Shown: positions 19,422 through 28,279, numbered from the stretch's first letter. The stretch is DNA of 64,000 bases from Nannocystis bainbridge (GCF_028368995.1 NZ_JAQNDL010000005.1:196501-260500), one strand, 5' to 3'. Program-made: numbers and translations. The notes: a model not told the origin generated them from the letters alone.

Positions 19422-20587
19422 AGTTCGACGAGACCACCCAGGGCCTCGGCCTGCGCGGCCTGCAGGTCGCCCCCGCCCAGGCGTTCGGCGCGGTGCGGCT
19501 CGTCCCCTTGCTCAAAGAACATGTCCGAGAGGACCTGCGCCTCGGGACACATTCGTTCCGCGACCGCCGCCCCCACGCCGTCGGCCTGCGCGGTCAGGCC
19601 GACGCCCCCGATGTCGCCTACTGCTCGTACATCCCGCACGCCTACGTGCTCGACTGGACCGACGACGGCGCCGCCGTGGCCGCTCGCGGCGCCGCCCTGA
19701 CCGACAAGCGGCTCGGCTTGCGCGACGTCGGCGGCGTGCGGGTGCTGCACCGCATGGTCCGCCGCGAGGAGCCGGGCGCCCTGCGGTTCCTCCCGCTGCA
19801 CCTGGCGATGGAGGGCTTCCTGTCGCTGCACTTCGGCGGCCCCGACGTCGCCTGGAGCGAGTACAGCCGCCAGGCGCTGAGCCACGGCCTGTCGCCGCGG
19901 CGCGAGGGCTCGGTCCTCGGCGTCTACGTCCAGGGCCTCGAGGACGCGGTCCGCATGTTCGAGGTCCACGAGCGCCAGGTCGGCTGCCTCGTGTTCGTCG
20001 CCGACGCCCTGGCGGCGATGGTCGTGTTCCCCCACCCCGACGACTACCGCGCCCTGCACCGCAGCCTCGTCCGCGATTTCTTCGGCGAGCTCGTCTATCA
20101 ATACGCGATCCTCTACGACGACGTGCCAGCCCACCGCGTCGCCGTGCGCGAGGCCGAGATCGCCGACCTCGCCGACCTGCGCGCCGCCATCACCCGCGCC
20201 CGCGCCGACTGGACCGCCTTCACCGCCGAGATGGCCGCCGGGGTCCTGCGCGAGAGCTTGCGCTGGCAGACGATCCACCGCGCCGGCCCGTTCCGCCTGC
20301 GCCGCTTCATGTCCGCGCTGCGCCCCGACGAGGACAACCACATCGGCGAGGCGATCGTGCGCGACAGCGGCGAGCTCGAGTACTGCAAGACCTTCCGCCT
20401 GTCGGCGGCCCAGGTCCGGCGCGCCTACTTGCTCGAAAAGCTGGCCCAGAACCTGTGGGATCTCGCGCGCACCGCCGAGGCGCTCGGCGTCACCGTCCCG
20501 GCCCTGCTGGTCCGCCTGCGCAACGCCGGGTTCGCCTACTTGTTCAAGGAACATGTCCTGAAGAACCTGCCCCCCGGGACGGTTTAG
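19418..20587 (+). CDS. ARPP-1-like protein with C-terminal Fis-type HTH
   Basis: A 389-residue protein starting with TTG at 19418, overlapping the vWA gene's stop. The middle (about 110-225), with LPLHLAMEGFLSLHFGG and VGCLVFVADALAAMVVFPHP, looks like the ARPP-1 domain. Residues about 340-385 (NLWDLARTAEALGVTVPALL then RLRNAGF) match a Fis-family helix-turn-helix. This suggests DNA or RNA binding controlled by the N-terminal domain. Repeat copies lie at 19518-19552 and 20545-20583, the latter forming the last codons. Together with the TROVE-like gene it makes a two-gene unit of unknown role. Confidence 0.6.
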   Translation: MKFDETTQGLGLRGLQVAPAQAFGAVRLVPLLKEHVREDLRLGTHSFRDRRPHAVGLRGQADAPDVAYCSYIPHAYVLDWTDDGAAVAARGAALTDKRLGLRDVGGVRVLHRMVRREEPGALRFLPLHLAMEGFLSLHFGGPDVAWSEYSRQALSHGLSPRREGSVLGVYVQGLEDAVRMFEVHERQVGCLVFVADALAAMVVFPHPDDYRALHRSLVRDFFGELVYQYAILYDDVPAHRVAVREAEIADLADLRAAITRARADWTAFTAEMAAGVLRESLRWQTIHRAGPFRLRRFMSALRPDEDNHIGEAIVRDSGELEYCKTFRLSAAQVRRAYLLEKLAQNLWDLARTAEALGVTVPALLVRLRNAGFAYLFKEHVLKNLPPGTV

Positions 20588-20877
20588 CCCTCCAGCGCCG
20601 CCTTGAGCTCGCGCGCCGGCTTGAACCGGACCGTCTCGGCGCGGGGGATCTCGATCGCCTCGCCTGTCTTCGGGTTGCGCCCGGGCCGCGCTTGCGTCAC
20701 GTGCACCGCGAACGAACCGAAATTCGGGTGAACATAGCGCCCCTCCCGCCGCAGGCTCTCGACGACCCCGGCGAACACCGCGTCGACCACCTTGCCCGTC
20801 GCCCCCACGGACAGCTCCGGCCCGCCGCTCTCCTCGAGCTGGCGGCGGATCGTCTCGATCAATTCCTTGCGCGTCAT
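20584..20877 (-). CDS. HU/IHF-family DNA-binding protein
   Basis: A 97-residue protein of the HU/IHF family: starts MTRKELIETIRRQLEE, has the GRNPKTGE beta-arm signature with the intercalating Pro, and ends with RFKPARELKAALEG. It bends DNA as a dimer and structures the nucleoid. The stop codon overlaps the stop of the convergent ARPP-1-like gene by 4 bases, so no terminator fits between them. Confidence 0.95.
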   Translation of the reverse strand: MTRKELIETIRRQLEESGGPELSVGATGKVVDAVFAGVVESLRREGRYVHPNFGSFAVHVTQARPGRNPKTGEAIEIPRAETVRFKPARELKAALEG

Positions 20878-21499
20878 GGCCTGAGGCTAGCAGGCCCGAC
20901 CTGCGTGAAGGGCGCACCTCCGGCAGTGTGGCCGGTCGGCCACGCAGGGCCCGCCGCGCGATCTCTCGCGGCGCCGGCGGTGGAATTCGTCGTCGTTGCA
21001 GATGCATTCACCGCTGCACGCGCTGCCTCGGCGTCACCGCGAACAATGTCTGTCTGCGCATACACAACCGGTGCTCCGGTCCGGGCGGCACCCGGCGCCG
21101 GCGCATGAGGCCGCCCAATCAATGAGGCTCTAAGGTATTGTCGGCTGGATCGGAGCCTTGACGCAAAGTGGCGAAGCTTGCCTTGATTGTATCGAGCCTC
21201 ACAAATGTTTCTTCGGACGGGCCCTGGTCGCCCGCCGAGGGCCCGCGGGTCCCGATCCATGCTTGTACAATCAATCTTGACCCGCCACTATACATCTGAG
21301 CATGATTGCAACCTGCTACCTCGAGCGTTAGCGTCGAAGTTGCTCTAGGGTCATTGAAGCGTGGACTTCTCAACTCCGGTGCATCCAGACCGGTCGCGTC
21401 ATGGCCCTTCGGGCCGATACCCTTCATGCCCTGCGAAGCGGTCACACCCTGGGCCACCGCACCAGGCACTCCACGGACCAGCTACCCCGTCGGCCACCC
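20878..21499. other. Intergenic gap with low-GC segment and inverted repeat
   Basis: This 622-base gap contains a stretch (about 21110-21370) that is clearly less GC-rich than its surroundings. Inside it TTGATTGTA (21183-21191) and TACAATCAA (21266-21274) are a perfect 9-base inverted repeat 74 bases apart. A minus-strand open frame of 116 codons covers part of it. No RNA gene or IS was recognised; promoters for the HU gene and the downstream operon should be here. Confidence 0.5.
21119..21469 (-). CDS. Possible small ORF in low-GC gap
   Basis: A 116-codon open frame whose last 50 codons use A/T-ending triplets uncommon in the neighbours (for example AGA, TTA, ACA, GTA). The C-terminal half (AWIGTRGPSAGDQGPSEETF) does not look like a simple shadow of high-GC sequence, but no family, signal or ribosome binding site supports it. 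It may be a remnant of acquired DNA, or non-coding. Confidence 0.22.
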   Translation of the reverse strand: MPGAVAQGVTASQGMKGIGPKGHDATGLDAPELRSPRFNDPRATSTLTLEVAGCNHAQMYSGGSRLIVQAWIGTRGPSAGDQGPSEETFVRLDTIKASFATLRQGSDPADNTLEPH

Positions 21500-21781
21500 A
21501 TGACCAGCACTGCCAAATTCGCCCTGGGTTTCTCCCTCAGCCTGGCTCTCGGTACTGGCGTGTTGTCGCAGCCCGTCGAGCCCTCGGCCGGCTGGTTCGG
21601 CAACTGCCTCATCTGTAAGTGGGATCCCTGGGGCGGCCCGGCGTTCTGCGCCACCACCTCCGGCAAGGGTTGGTGGGGCTGCTACGCCACCGGTTACAAG
21701 TGTCTCAATGGCGGCCAGCCGTGCGGCAAGAAGGCTCCCACGCCCGCCGCCACCGGCGAAGCCGGCCCACAAACCCCCTGA
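21500..21781 (+). CDS. Small secreted Cys-rich peptide
   Basis: A 93-residue protein. Start at 21500 gives a classic signal peptide (MTSTAKFALGFSLSLALGTG). The mature peptide of about 65 residues is rich in Trp, Gly and Cys: CLIC, one Cys in AFCATT, then WGC, YKC and QPC, six Cys in all, with a Pro/Ala tail. This composition suggests a disulfide-stabilised extracellular peptide. It is followed within 1.4 kb by two co-oriented envelope genes, the last a thioredoxin-like protein that might act on its disulfides. No homologue was recognised; a longer start at 21401 is possible but would bury the signal. Confidence 0.65.
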   Translation: MTSTAKFALGFSLSLALGTGVLSQPVEPSAGWFGNCLICKWDPWGGPAFCATTSGKGWWGCYATGYKCLNGGQPCGKKAPTPAATGEAGPQTP

Positions 21782-21817
21782 GCCCCGAACGAAGCACACG
21801 GAAGCGGCTGGTTCGGA

Positions 21818-22621
21818 ATGTCGACAAGGAAGTTGATCTGCACCCTCGCGGGTCTCGCCGCCGTCTGCGCGCTGCTGTCGTACGCGGCGAGCGAGCGCCT
21901 CGGCGGCCTCCGCGGCGGCTCCACGGCCTCGGCCGCGGCCCATCACGCCGGCCCTGGGTACGGCTCCTATCTGCAGATCGCCGGCGTCCCGGCGCGAGAC
22001 TACGACGCCGCCAACGCCGGGGCTCACCGCGACGGTGACGCCTGGGTCCTCGGCGACGTCGACCTCGAGGCCGTGCGCGCCGCCGCGGCCGCGCCGCAGG
22101 ACCTCGATCGCTTGGCCGAGGCCGACCCCAAGTGGATCCCGACCCAGACGTGGAAGATGCGCCACGGCGGCGCCAGCCCGTTCGCCCTCGCCAAGGAGCA
22201 CTGCAGCGCCCGTCACCTCGCGCGCATGGAGGCCATGTGCAAGGCCGACATCAGCGTCGTCGTCGAGCGCCAGGGCGCCGGCGAGGGCCACGTCGTCTAC
22301 GCCCGCCCTGCGCTCGGTGACGGCGCCACCGACGACTGCCGCGCCTACGCCGACTGCATCGCCCGCGACGCCTGGCTCGACCGCGCCACCCCGCTGCCGG
22401 ACGGCCCGGACCCGCTCCACGCGTTCCAGGCCGGCGACATCCGCCTGCCGATGCACGGCACGCGCGACGAGTGGCAGGTCAGCCTGCACTCGGAGATCGA
22501 GCTCGTGACGGACAACCTCGCCGCGATCCGCCAGCTCGACCTGGCCGATCCGCAGATCCGTCAGAGCCTCGACCTGCAGCAGGATCTGCTCGAGCAGCTC
22601 GAGTGGATGGCCGCCCTGTGA
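21818..22621 (+). CDS. Exported protein of unknown function
   Basis: A 267-residue protein with an N-terminal signal or anchor (KLICTLAGLAAVCALLSYAA). The rest is soluble and charged with four to five Cys (HCSARH, MCKADI, DDCRAYADC), likely oxidised in the periplasm. It starts 36 bases after the Cys-rich peptide and its stop overlaps the GTG of the next gene, so the three genes probably form one operon. No family was recognised. Confidence 0.75.
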   Translation: MSTRKLICTLAGLAAVCALLSYAASERLGGLRGGSTASAAAHHAGPGYGSYLQIAGVPARDYDAANAGAHRDGDAWVLGDVDLEAVRAAAAAPQDLDRLAEADPKWIPTQTWKMRHGGASPFALAKEHCSARHLARMEAMCKADISVVVERQGAGEGHVVYARPALGDGATDDCRAYADCIARDAWLDRATPLPDGPDPLHAFQAGDIRLPMHGTRDEWQVSLHSEIELVTDNLAAIRQLDLADPQIRQSLDLQQDLLEQLEWMAAL

Positions 22622-23214
22622 CCAGCCCGCTCCGCCGCCATCGCCCCCTCGTCGCCGGTCTGATCGCCGGGCTCCTCGTCGCCGTCGCTACCGCGTGGCT
22701 GCTCGACCCGGCCCGCTGGCTGCGCCCCGGCGTCGGTCGCGTCTACGTCATCGGCACCTGCTCGTACAGCAAGGCCGCCCTCGACATCCTGCGCGCCGAC
22801 CCCGACGCCCCGTTCGTGCCGCTGGTCCTGCCCGCCGAAGTCCCCGAGTTCGAGGCCGACGCCTGCGACGAGGCCCGCGCCCGCCTGCAACGCGGCGGCG
22901 CCTTCTGGCTGGCCGTGCTCCCGCGCAGCTACGTGTGCCGGCGCCTCTCCGACCTCGCGGCCGCCCGCTTCACCGCCGAGACCACCGGCGAGGGCTACCC
23001 CGCGTGGGTCAGCGCCCAGGGCGAGTTCGTCGGCCTCGGCGTCGACCCGCGCCAGATCGCCGCGCTCGGTTTGACCCCGCCGCCGGCCGTGGTCCGCTTC
23101 TGGATCGAGGGCGGATACGAGCGCGCCCTCGTCGAGTCGCTCGGCTTCGTCGTCCCGGACGGCACCGTCCAGGGCCCCCGCCAGCCAGCGCCGATGGCCT
23201 CCCCCATCGAGTGA
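22618..23214 (+). CDS. Membrane-anchored thioredoxin/glutaredoxin-like protein
   Basis: A 198-residue protein with one N-terminal transmembrane helix (VAGLIAGLLVAVATAWLL) and a periplasmic domain. GRVYVIGTCSYSKAALDIL places a CxxS-type active site after a beta strand, as in monothiol glutaredoxins and some thiol-disulfide proteins, and PAWVSAQGEFVGLG resembles the cis-Pro/FPT end of a thioredoxin fold. The GTG start at 22618 overlaps the upstream stop (GTGA), so it is coupled. Its position suggests a role in the redox state of the two upstream Cys-containing exported proteins; this is inference. Confidence 0.65.
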   Translation: MTSPLRRHRPLVAGLIAGLLVAVATAWLLDPARWLRPGVGRVYVIGTCSYSKAALDILRADPDAPFVPLVLPAEVPEFEADACDEARARLQRGGAFWLAVLPRSYVCRRLSDLAAARFTAETTGEGYPAWVSAQGEFVGLGVDPRQIAALGLTPPPAVVRFWIEGGYERALVESLGFVVPDGTVQGPRQPAPMASPIE

Positions 23215-23217
23215 GCC

Positions 23218-23342
23218 GTCCGAGGGGACATGTTCTCCAGAACATGTCCCCGCGGTCATGTCCACCCGACCTGCGCCATCGAGCATGCCCTCTCGGTCAT
23301 GTCCTCATCGACATGTCCTCTCGAACATGCCCTCTCAGACAT
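23218..23342. repeat. Long palindromic CATGTCC array
   Basis: About nine units of the short repeat in 125 bases, for example ACATGTTCTCC, ACATGTCCCCG, TCATGTCCTCAT, ACATGTCCTCTCG, ACATGCCCTCTC. Unit spacing is 14-16 bases. The array begins directly behind the stop of the thioredoxin-like gene, and it is one of the densest in the window. Confidence 0.85.
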
Positions 23343-23470
23343 CTGGCCCGAGCAACCTTCATCCTCCCGCCGCGCTAGCTGAACTGTGGCGGCCGACAGT
23401 CAGAGCGCCACGCGCCCGCATCGCGACCGCGCACCGCCGTGCGCCCGAGCCCGCAGCGCGACCAGCCGCC

Positions 23471-23938
23471 TCACCCGCGCTCGAGCGCGTCGGCGGCTTG
23501 CAGCGCCACGAAGCTCCACGCGAACAGACCCAGCCCGACCAGCACGGCGACGCGCAGCCCGGTGGCGAGCGCGTAGCAGACATGGAGCCCGGCGCAGGCG
23601 GCGAACAGGCGCCAGCGCGCGCGTGAGGGTCGTCGCGTCAGCACGCCGGCGGCCAGCGCCGCGACCGCCGAGAAGTACCCCAGCCACAGCCAGCCCGCGG
23701 CCGGGACCGCCGGCAGGGCGCCAGCCTGGAGCCCGGCGGCGATCTGCTCGATCACGCTGTGCTGTTCGCAGAGGTCGATCACCGGCAGGGCCGCGCAGGC
23801 GAGCCCGAACGGCGCCGCCGCGCGACGCACGGCCTCGCGCTGCCAGCGTTCGGTGATGTCCTCCCGCCCCTCGGGCACGACCCTCACCCTACTGCGCCGC
23901 GCCGGCGAACGCACGCGCGCGCGCAAAAACGCCCGCAC
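23471..23938 (-). CDS. Small polytopic membrane protein
   Basis: A frame of up to 155 codons whose last ~120 residues form about four hydrophobic helices (APFGLACAALPVIDL, WLWLGYFSAVAALAAGVL, ARWRLFAACAGLHVCYALA, AVLVGLGLFAWSFVAL). The Arg-rich first 20 residues are doubtful; a GTG near 23878 (VPEGREDITERW) is a likelier start and leaves room for the divergent promoter of the FHA gene. No family was recognised. Confidence 0.6.
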   Translation of the reverse strand: MRAFLRARVRSPARRSRVRVVPEGREDITERWQREAVRRAAAPFGLACAALPVIDLCEQHSVIEQIAAGLQAGALPAVPAAGWLWLGYFSAVAALAAGVLTRRPSRARWRLFAACAGLHVCYALATGLRVAVLVGLGLFAWSFVALQAADALERG

Positions 23939-23957
23939 CGCCGTCGATCGCCCCGGC

Positions 23958-23963
23958 TATGAT
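23958..23963 (+). promoter_or_regulatory. -10 box placing the FHA gene start
   Basis: TATGAT ends 7 bases before the ATG at 23971. It overlaps an upstream in-frame ATG (23959), which therefore cannot be the true start if this box is used. Confidence 0.45.
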
Positions 23964-23970
23964 GGTCGGG

Positions 23971-24972
23971 ATGGCCGAGGCGCACGGACGAGACGACGAC
24001 GACAAGCCGAGCCGCGCGACACGCATCCTGTCCGCGCCGGCCGAGCCGAGGGCCTCCTTCGCCGCGACCTTCAAGGCGATGTTCCGCGAGCTCCACCCGA
24101 TCTACGCCGCCTTCGACAAGGACGGCCTGCTGTGCGTCGCGGCCCGCGAGGACGGCAAGATCGCCTCCTACGTCCACCTGCCGATCCTCAGCGAGCAGGG
24201 CGCCTTCGGCGTCATCGGCCGCCACGAGTGCTGCGCGCTCACCCTCCACGACGAGGAGGTCTCGCTGCGCCACGCCCTCGTGCGCGTCAGCCAGCAGGGC
24301 CTCGGCGAGGCCCGCGTGCGCCTCATCGACCTCGACTCCTCGAACACCTTCCGCACCGAGGACGGCCAGATGTGCAAGTCGGTCCTCGCCGAGGGCCCGC
24401 TGTTCGTGCACCTGCTCGACTACCAGCTGTTCCTGTTCCCGACCGGCACGCTGGCGCCGAGTCGCTGGGAGAGCAGCGCCGACGCGACCTGGCAGTCCTT
24501 CCCCGAGCGCGTCTACCTCGACCACCGGATCCCCGAGCGCGTCAATCGTGAGCAGCGGCGGCCGCAGCCCGCCGGTCGGGCCCGCCGGCACACGTACATG
24601 ACGCTGCTCCCGGCCGCCCAGCACTTGCGCGCCAAGCCGGGCGCCGGCGGTCGGGTCGTCGGCACCATCCTGCTCGCCGCCGAGAACACCCAGATCGCCC
24701 ATCGCGTCTCGGCCGAGGATCTCGAGCGCGGCATGCTGATCGGCCGCTACGAGCGCTGTCAGCTGGCCGGCGCCAGCCACAGCCTGTCGCGCGTCCACCT
24801 GGTCCTGCTGCTCGACGAGAACGACATCTGGGCCGTCGACACCGCCAGCCTCAACGGCACCATCGTCGACGGTCAGAAGATCAGCGCGATCGTGCTCGAC
24901 CGCGAGATCGAGCTCAAGCTGCCCGCCGGCATGGGCATGCGCTGGGTCCCCGAGCACATCCCGCCGGCCTAG
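23971..24972 (+). CDS. Protein with two FHA domains
   Basis: A 333-residue cytoplasmic protein with two forkhead-associated domains, which bind phosphothreonine peptides. FHA1 (about residues 70-150) has GVIGRHECCALTL and SLRHALVRV; FHA2 (about 240-325) has MLIGRYERC, SLSRVHLVLL and TASLNGTIVDG, the conserved Gly-Arg, Ser-x-x-His/Arg-His and Asn-Gly positions. The N-terminus has a short Arg/Asp-rich tail and an AAATFKAMF helix. The start at 23971 is preferred over 23959 because a TATGAT box covers the latter. It would read signals from Ser/Thr kinases, which are abundant in myxobacteria; none is adjacent. Confidence 0.85.
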   Translation: MAEAHGRDDDDKPSRATRILSAPAEPRASFAATFKAMFRELHPIYAAFDKDGLLCVAAREDGKIASYVHLPILSEQGAFGVIGRHECCALTLHDEEVSLRHALVRVSQQGLGEARVRLIDLDSSNTFRTEDGQMCKSVLAEGPLFVHLLDYQLFLFPTGTLAPSRWESSADATWQSFPERVYLDHRIPERVNREQRRPQPAGRARRHTYMTLLPAAQHLRAKPGAGGRVVGTILLAAENTQIAHRVSAEDLERGMLIGRYERCQLAGASHSLSRVHLVLLLDENDIWAVDTASLNGTIVDGQKISAIVLDREIELKLPAGMGMRWVPEHIPPA

Positions 24973-25117
24973 GCGCGAGCTCCCCGCGACGCGCGATCGA
25001 CGGGAGGCCCCTCGTCAGCCGCGTGATCGCCACGACATGCGCGGCGGTCCCCGCTCCCCGGCTCGCGCCTGCATGGTCGGCGCGGCCTGGTAAGCTTGCC
25101 GCGTCCGAGGGACCCGC

Positions 25118-26587
25118 GTGACCGCCGAGCTCAACCTGTCCTCTTCGCCATCTGGTTTCGTCTCCGCCCGGTCGGGCGGCCTCGAATTCGACGTCGTCGT
25201 GCTCGGCTCCGGCCCCGGCGGCGAGGGGGCCGCCATGCTGGCGGCCAAGGCCGGCCGGCGCGTCGCCCTCGTCGAGCGGTACCGGGCGGTCGGCGGCGCC
25301 TGCACCCACCTCGGCACGATCCCCAGCAAGGCCCTGCGCGAGGCCGTGCGCACGCTGAAGAGCGTGCGCCAGAACCCCATGTTCGCCGACCTCGTCGCCG
25401 GCCACGTCGTCACCTTCCCCCAGCTCCTCACCGGCGCCCGGCGGATCATCGACAGCCAGGTCGAGCTGCGGCGCAGCTTCTATCACCGCAACCACGTCGA
25501 GGTCTTCACCGGCCACGCCCGCTTCGTCGACCCGCACACCGTCGAGATCGAGGAGCCCGGCGGCGCCCGCCCGCGCCTGCGCGCCGGCGGCTTCGTCATC
25601 GCCACCGGCTCGCGCCCGTATCGACCGCCGGACGTCGACTTCACGCACCCGCGGATCTTCGACAGCGACACCATCCTCGGCCTCGGCGTCCACGGCCGCG
25701 AGCGCGTCCCGCAGTCGATCACCATCTACGGCGCCGGCGTCGTCGGCTGCGAGTACGCCTCGATCTTCCGCGGCCTCGAGATGAAGGTCAATCTCGTCAA
25801 CAACCGCGACAAGCTGCTCGCCTTCCTCGACGACGAGATCATCGACGCGCTCTCGTACCACCTGCGCGACCAGGGCGTGCTGATCCGCCACAACGAGACC
25901 TACGAGCGCATCGAGCCCCAGCCTGACGGCGTCGTCGTCCACCTCAAGTCGGGCAAGCGGCTGCGCTCCGACATCCTGCTGTGGGCCAACGGTCGCACCG
26001 GCAACACCCAGGACATGGGCCTCGAGGCGATCGGCATCCAGCCCAACGGCCGCGGCCAGATCGACGTCGACGACGTCTACCGCACCCGCATCCACCCGCA
26101 CGTCTACGCCGTCGGCGACGTCGTCGGCCCCCCGAGCCTCGCCTCCGCCGCTTACGATCAGGGCCGCTTCGCCATGACCCACCTGATCCACGGCGAGTGC
26201 GACGCCCGGCTCGTCAAGGACATCCCGACCGGCATCTACACCGATCCCGAGATCAGCTCGGTCGGCCGCACCGAGCGCGAGCTGACCCAGGACGGCGTGC
26301 CCTACGAGGTCGGCCACGCCCTGTTCCGCAACCTCGCCCGCGCCCAGATCACCGGCATGCGCGTCGGCGTGCTCAAGCTGCTGTTCCACCGCGAGACCCT
26401 GCAGATCCTCGGCGTCCACTGCTTCGGCGATCAGGCCGCCGAGATCATCCACATCGGCCAGGCGATCATGGCCCAGAGCGGCGAGGCCAACAACCTGCGC
26501 TACTTCATCAACACCACCTTCAACTATCCGACGATGGCCGAGGCCTACCGGGTCGCCGCCCTCAACGGCTACAACCGCGTGTTCTAG
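25118..26587 (+). CDS. sthA: Soluble pyridine nucleotide transhydrogenase (Si-specific)
   Basis: A 489-residue flavoprotein of the disulfide-reductase fold. FAD site GSGPGGEGAAMLAAKAG (from about 30), then GGACTHLGTIPSKALRE: the first redox Cys is present but the second is replaced, as in SthA/UdhA, which lacks the CxxxxC disulfide. NAD site YGAGVVGCEYASIFRGL, second FAD motif YAVGDVVGPPSL, and a dimer-interface C-terminus. It converts NADPH to NADH and back. The GTG start at 25118 is taken from context. Monocistronic, with a TAAGCT -10-like box near 25092. Confidence 0.92.
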   Translation: MTAELNLSSSPSGFVSARSGGLEFDVVVLGSGPGGEGAAMLAAKAGRRVALVERYRAVGGACTHLGTIPSKALREAVRTLKSVRQNPMFADLVAGHVVTFPQLLTGARRIIDSQVELRRSFYHRNHVEVFTGHARFVDPHTVEIEEPGGARPRLRAGGFVIATGSRPYRPPDVDFTHPRIFDSDTILGLGVHGRERVPQSITIYGAGVVGCEYASIFRGLEMKVNLVNNRDKLLAFLDDEIIDALSYHLRDQGVLIRHNETYERIEPQPDGVVVHLKSGKRLRSDILLWANGRTGNTQDMGLEAIGIQPNGRGQIDVDDVYRTRIHPHVYAVGDVVGPPSLASAAYDQGRFAMTHLIHGECDARLVKDIPTGIYTDPEISSVGRTERELTQDGVPYEVGHALFRNLARAQITGMRVGVLKLLFHRETLQILGVHCFGDQAAEIIHIGQAIMAQSGEANNLRYFINTTFNYPTMAEAYRVAALNGYNRVF

Positions 26588-26617
26588 GCCCGGCGCTTCG
26601 TCGGCAGAGGTCGCGCC

Positions 26618-28072
26618 CTACTTGCCGAGCTTGTACGCCTTCGACTTCGACTTCTTGCCGTAGATCTTCGCCTGCTCCGCGCTCTGACGGGCCGCGTCGA
26701 GGCCGGACTCGGCCTCCTTGAGCTCCTCGATCTGCTTGACCAGCTTCGGGCTCGGCGTCGCCTTGTGCTGCTTCTCGAGCGCGACCACGCCGTCCTGCAG
26801 CACCTTGCGCGCCCGGTCGTAGTCGCCGCCGTCGACCGCCACCGCCGCCGCTTGCATCTGCGCCGCGCTCTCGACCTCGGCCACGCGGACCGTCACCTCC
26901 GTGCGCTCCGAGCGGGCGATCTGCTCCGGATCGGTGCTGGTCGGGGCCGACAGCGCCAGCTTGCCCTCGACCGGCTTCCCCTGCTGGGTCTGGTCCTTGG
27001 CCCGCAGGTCGACCGTGCCCAGCGCCAGCTGTCCGCTCGCACCTGTCCCGAAGTTCACCTGCAACCGGACCACGATGTCGCGCACCTGCTGGGCCGCCAG
27101 CGAGCCGACCAGGATCGACGCGCCCTGCGGCGTCTCCTGCCAGGCGTAGCCATACACCTGGCGCACCTGGACCCCCGGCGCCATCTGCATCGTCACCTCG
27201 ATCCCCGACGCCACCGTCGCCACCAGCCCGGCGAACTCGTCCGACAGCACCCGCGGGATCGCGTCGGTGCCGGGGATGAAGTGATAGCGCCCGCCGCCCT
27301 GGTCGGCGAGCCGCGTCATCAGCTCCTCGTTGTAGTCGAGCCCGACCCCCAGCGTCGACACGCTGACCCCGTGGCCGAAGCCCTCGCGCGCCCGCTGCCC
27401 GAGCACCTGCGGGTTCTGCTCGCCGACGTTGGCCTGGCCGTCGGACAGCAGCAGCATGTGGCGCAACACATCCTCTTTGCGGGTCTTCGGGTCGAAGATC
27501 TCGAACCCGCGGTACAGCGCCGGCCCCAACGCCGTGCCGCCGCGGGTGTCGAGTCCCAGCACCACCGCGCGCGCCGTCTTGAGGCCGGCCTCGTCGACCA
27601 GCATGCGGTCGGTCATCACCTCGACGTCGCTGTCGTAGGCGATGAGCGACAGCCGATCCTGCGGCTTCAGCTCCTTCAGCAGATCGAGGGTCGCCTGTTT
27701 GACCGCGAGCAACTTCTCGCCGGCCATGCTGCCCGAGCGATCGAGCACCACCGCGAGGTCGAGCGGCGGCCGCTCGCCGGTGACCTCGCCCATGCCGCGC
27801 AGCCGCAACAACAGCTGGAGGTCGAGCGTGCCGGTGCGGCGGTCGAGCACCTCGAATTGTGGCAACACCTCGAGCTGCACCGAGCCCGAGGTCGTCACCC
27901 AGCCGAGCCCGCCCGGCACCGGCGCCTCGGCCTGGATCGGCTGCTCCGCCGCTTCGCTCGCCGGCACCTCGCGCCTGGGCTCGACCAGTCCCTTGCCTGT
28001 ACATCCGCCCGTGACGAACAACGCGAGCATCGTGAACACGGGGACCAGCGAGGACGGGCGCGGCGAGGGCAT
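26618..28072 (-). CDS. vWA-domain lipoprotein
   Basis: A 484-residue lipoprotein (lipobox VTGGC, Cys 24) with a vWA domain. The start chosen, ATG 28072 (MPSPRPSSLV), gives a proper signal; an open frame continues upstream without one. MIDAS is in VVLDRSGSMAG, with the later Thr and Asp sites in SDGQANVG. A VIT-like beta domain precedes it, and a Lys/Glu-rich helical tail ends the protein. This layout resembles the YfbK/CaCC-type vWA proteins of the envelope. Role unknown. Divergent from a second lipoprotein gene. Confidence 0.85.
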   Translation of the reverse strand: MPSPRPSSLVPVFTMLALFVTGGCTGKGLVEPRREVPASEAAEQPIQAEAPVPGGLGWVTTSGSVQLEVLPQFEVLDRRTGTLDLQLLLRLRGMGEVTGERPPLDLAVVLDRSGSMAGEKLLAVKQATLDLLKELKPQDRLSLIAYDSDVEVMTDRMLVDEAGLKTARAVVLGLDTRGGTALGPALYRGFEIFDPKTRKEDVLRHMLLLSDGQANVGEQNPQVLGQRAREGFGHGVSVSTLGVGLDYNEELMTRLADQGGGRYHFIPGTDAIPRVLSDEFAGLVATVASGIEVTMQMAPGVQVRQVYGYAWQETPQGASILVGSLAAQQVRDIVVRLQVNFGTGASGQLALGTVDLRAKDQTQQGKPVEGKLALSAPTSTDPEQIARSERTEVTVRVAEVESAAQMQAAAVAVDGGDYDRARKVLQDGVVALEKQHKATPSPKLVKQIEELKEAESGLDAARQSAEQAKIYGKKSKSKAYKLGK

Positions 28073-28279
28073 CGTCGCCTGCAACGCCGCCGCGGCTCGC
28101 CGGTTCTGATCGACGATCGAAGCGCGACGATCCGCGGCTTCGATCTCTCCGATCCCCACGCTTCACGCCGCGATCGCTCGTCCTCACGAACGACGCTGCG
28201 CGGCTCGAATTCGCGCCACCGCGCGACGTATGACAGGCTGTCCCTTCGGACATCTGATTCGCGAGCCCACGAACCACGC

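Noticed and set aside
21277..21294. TTGACC and TATACA near each other as a promoter
   Set aside because: The spacing is only 6 bases, far from the normal 16-18.
23218..23342. CRISPR-like array
   Set aside because: The units are only about 14-16 bases, palindromic and overlapping, with no longer spacers; no cas genes are near.
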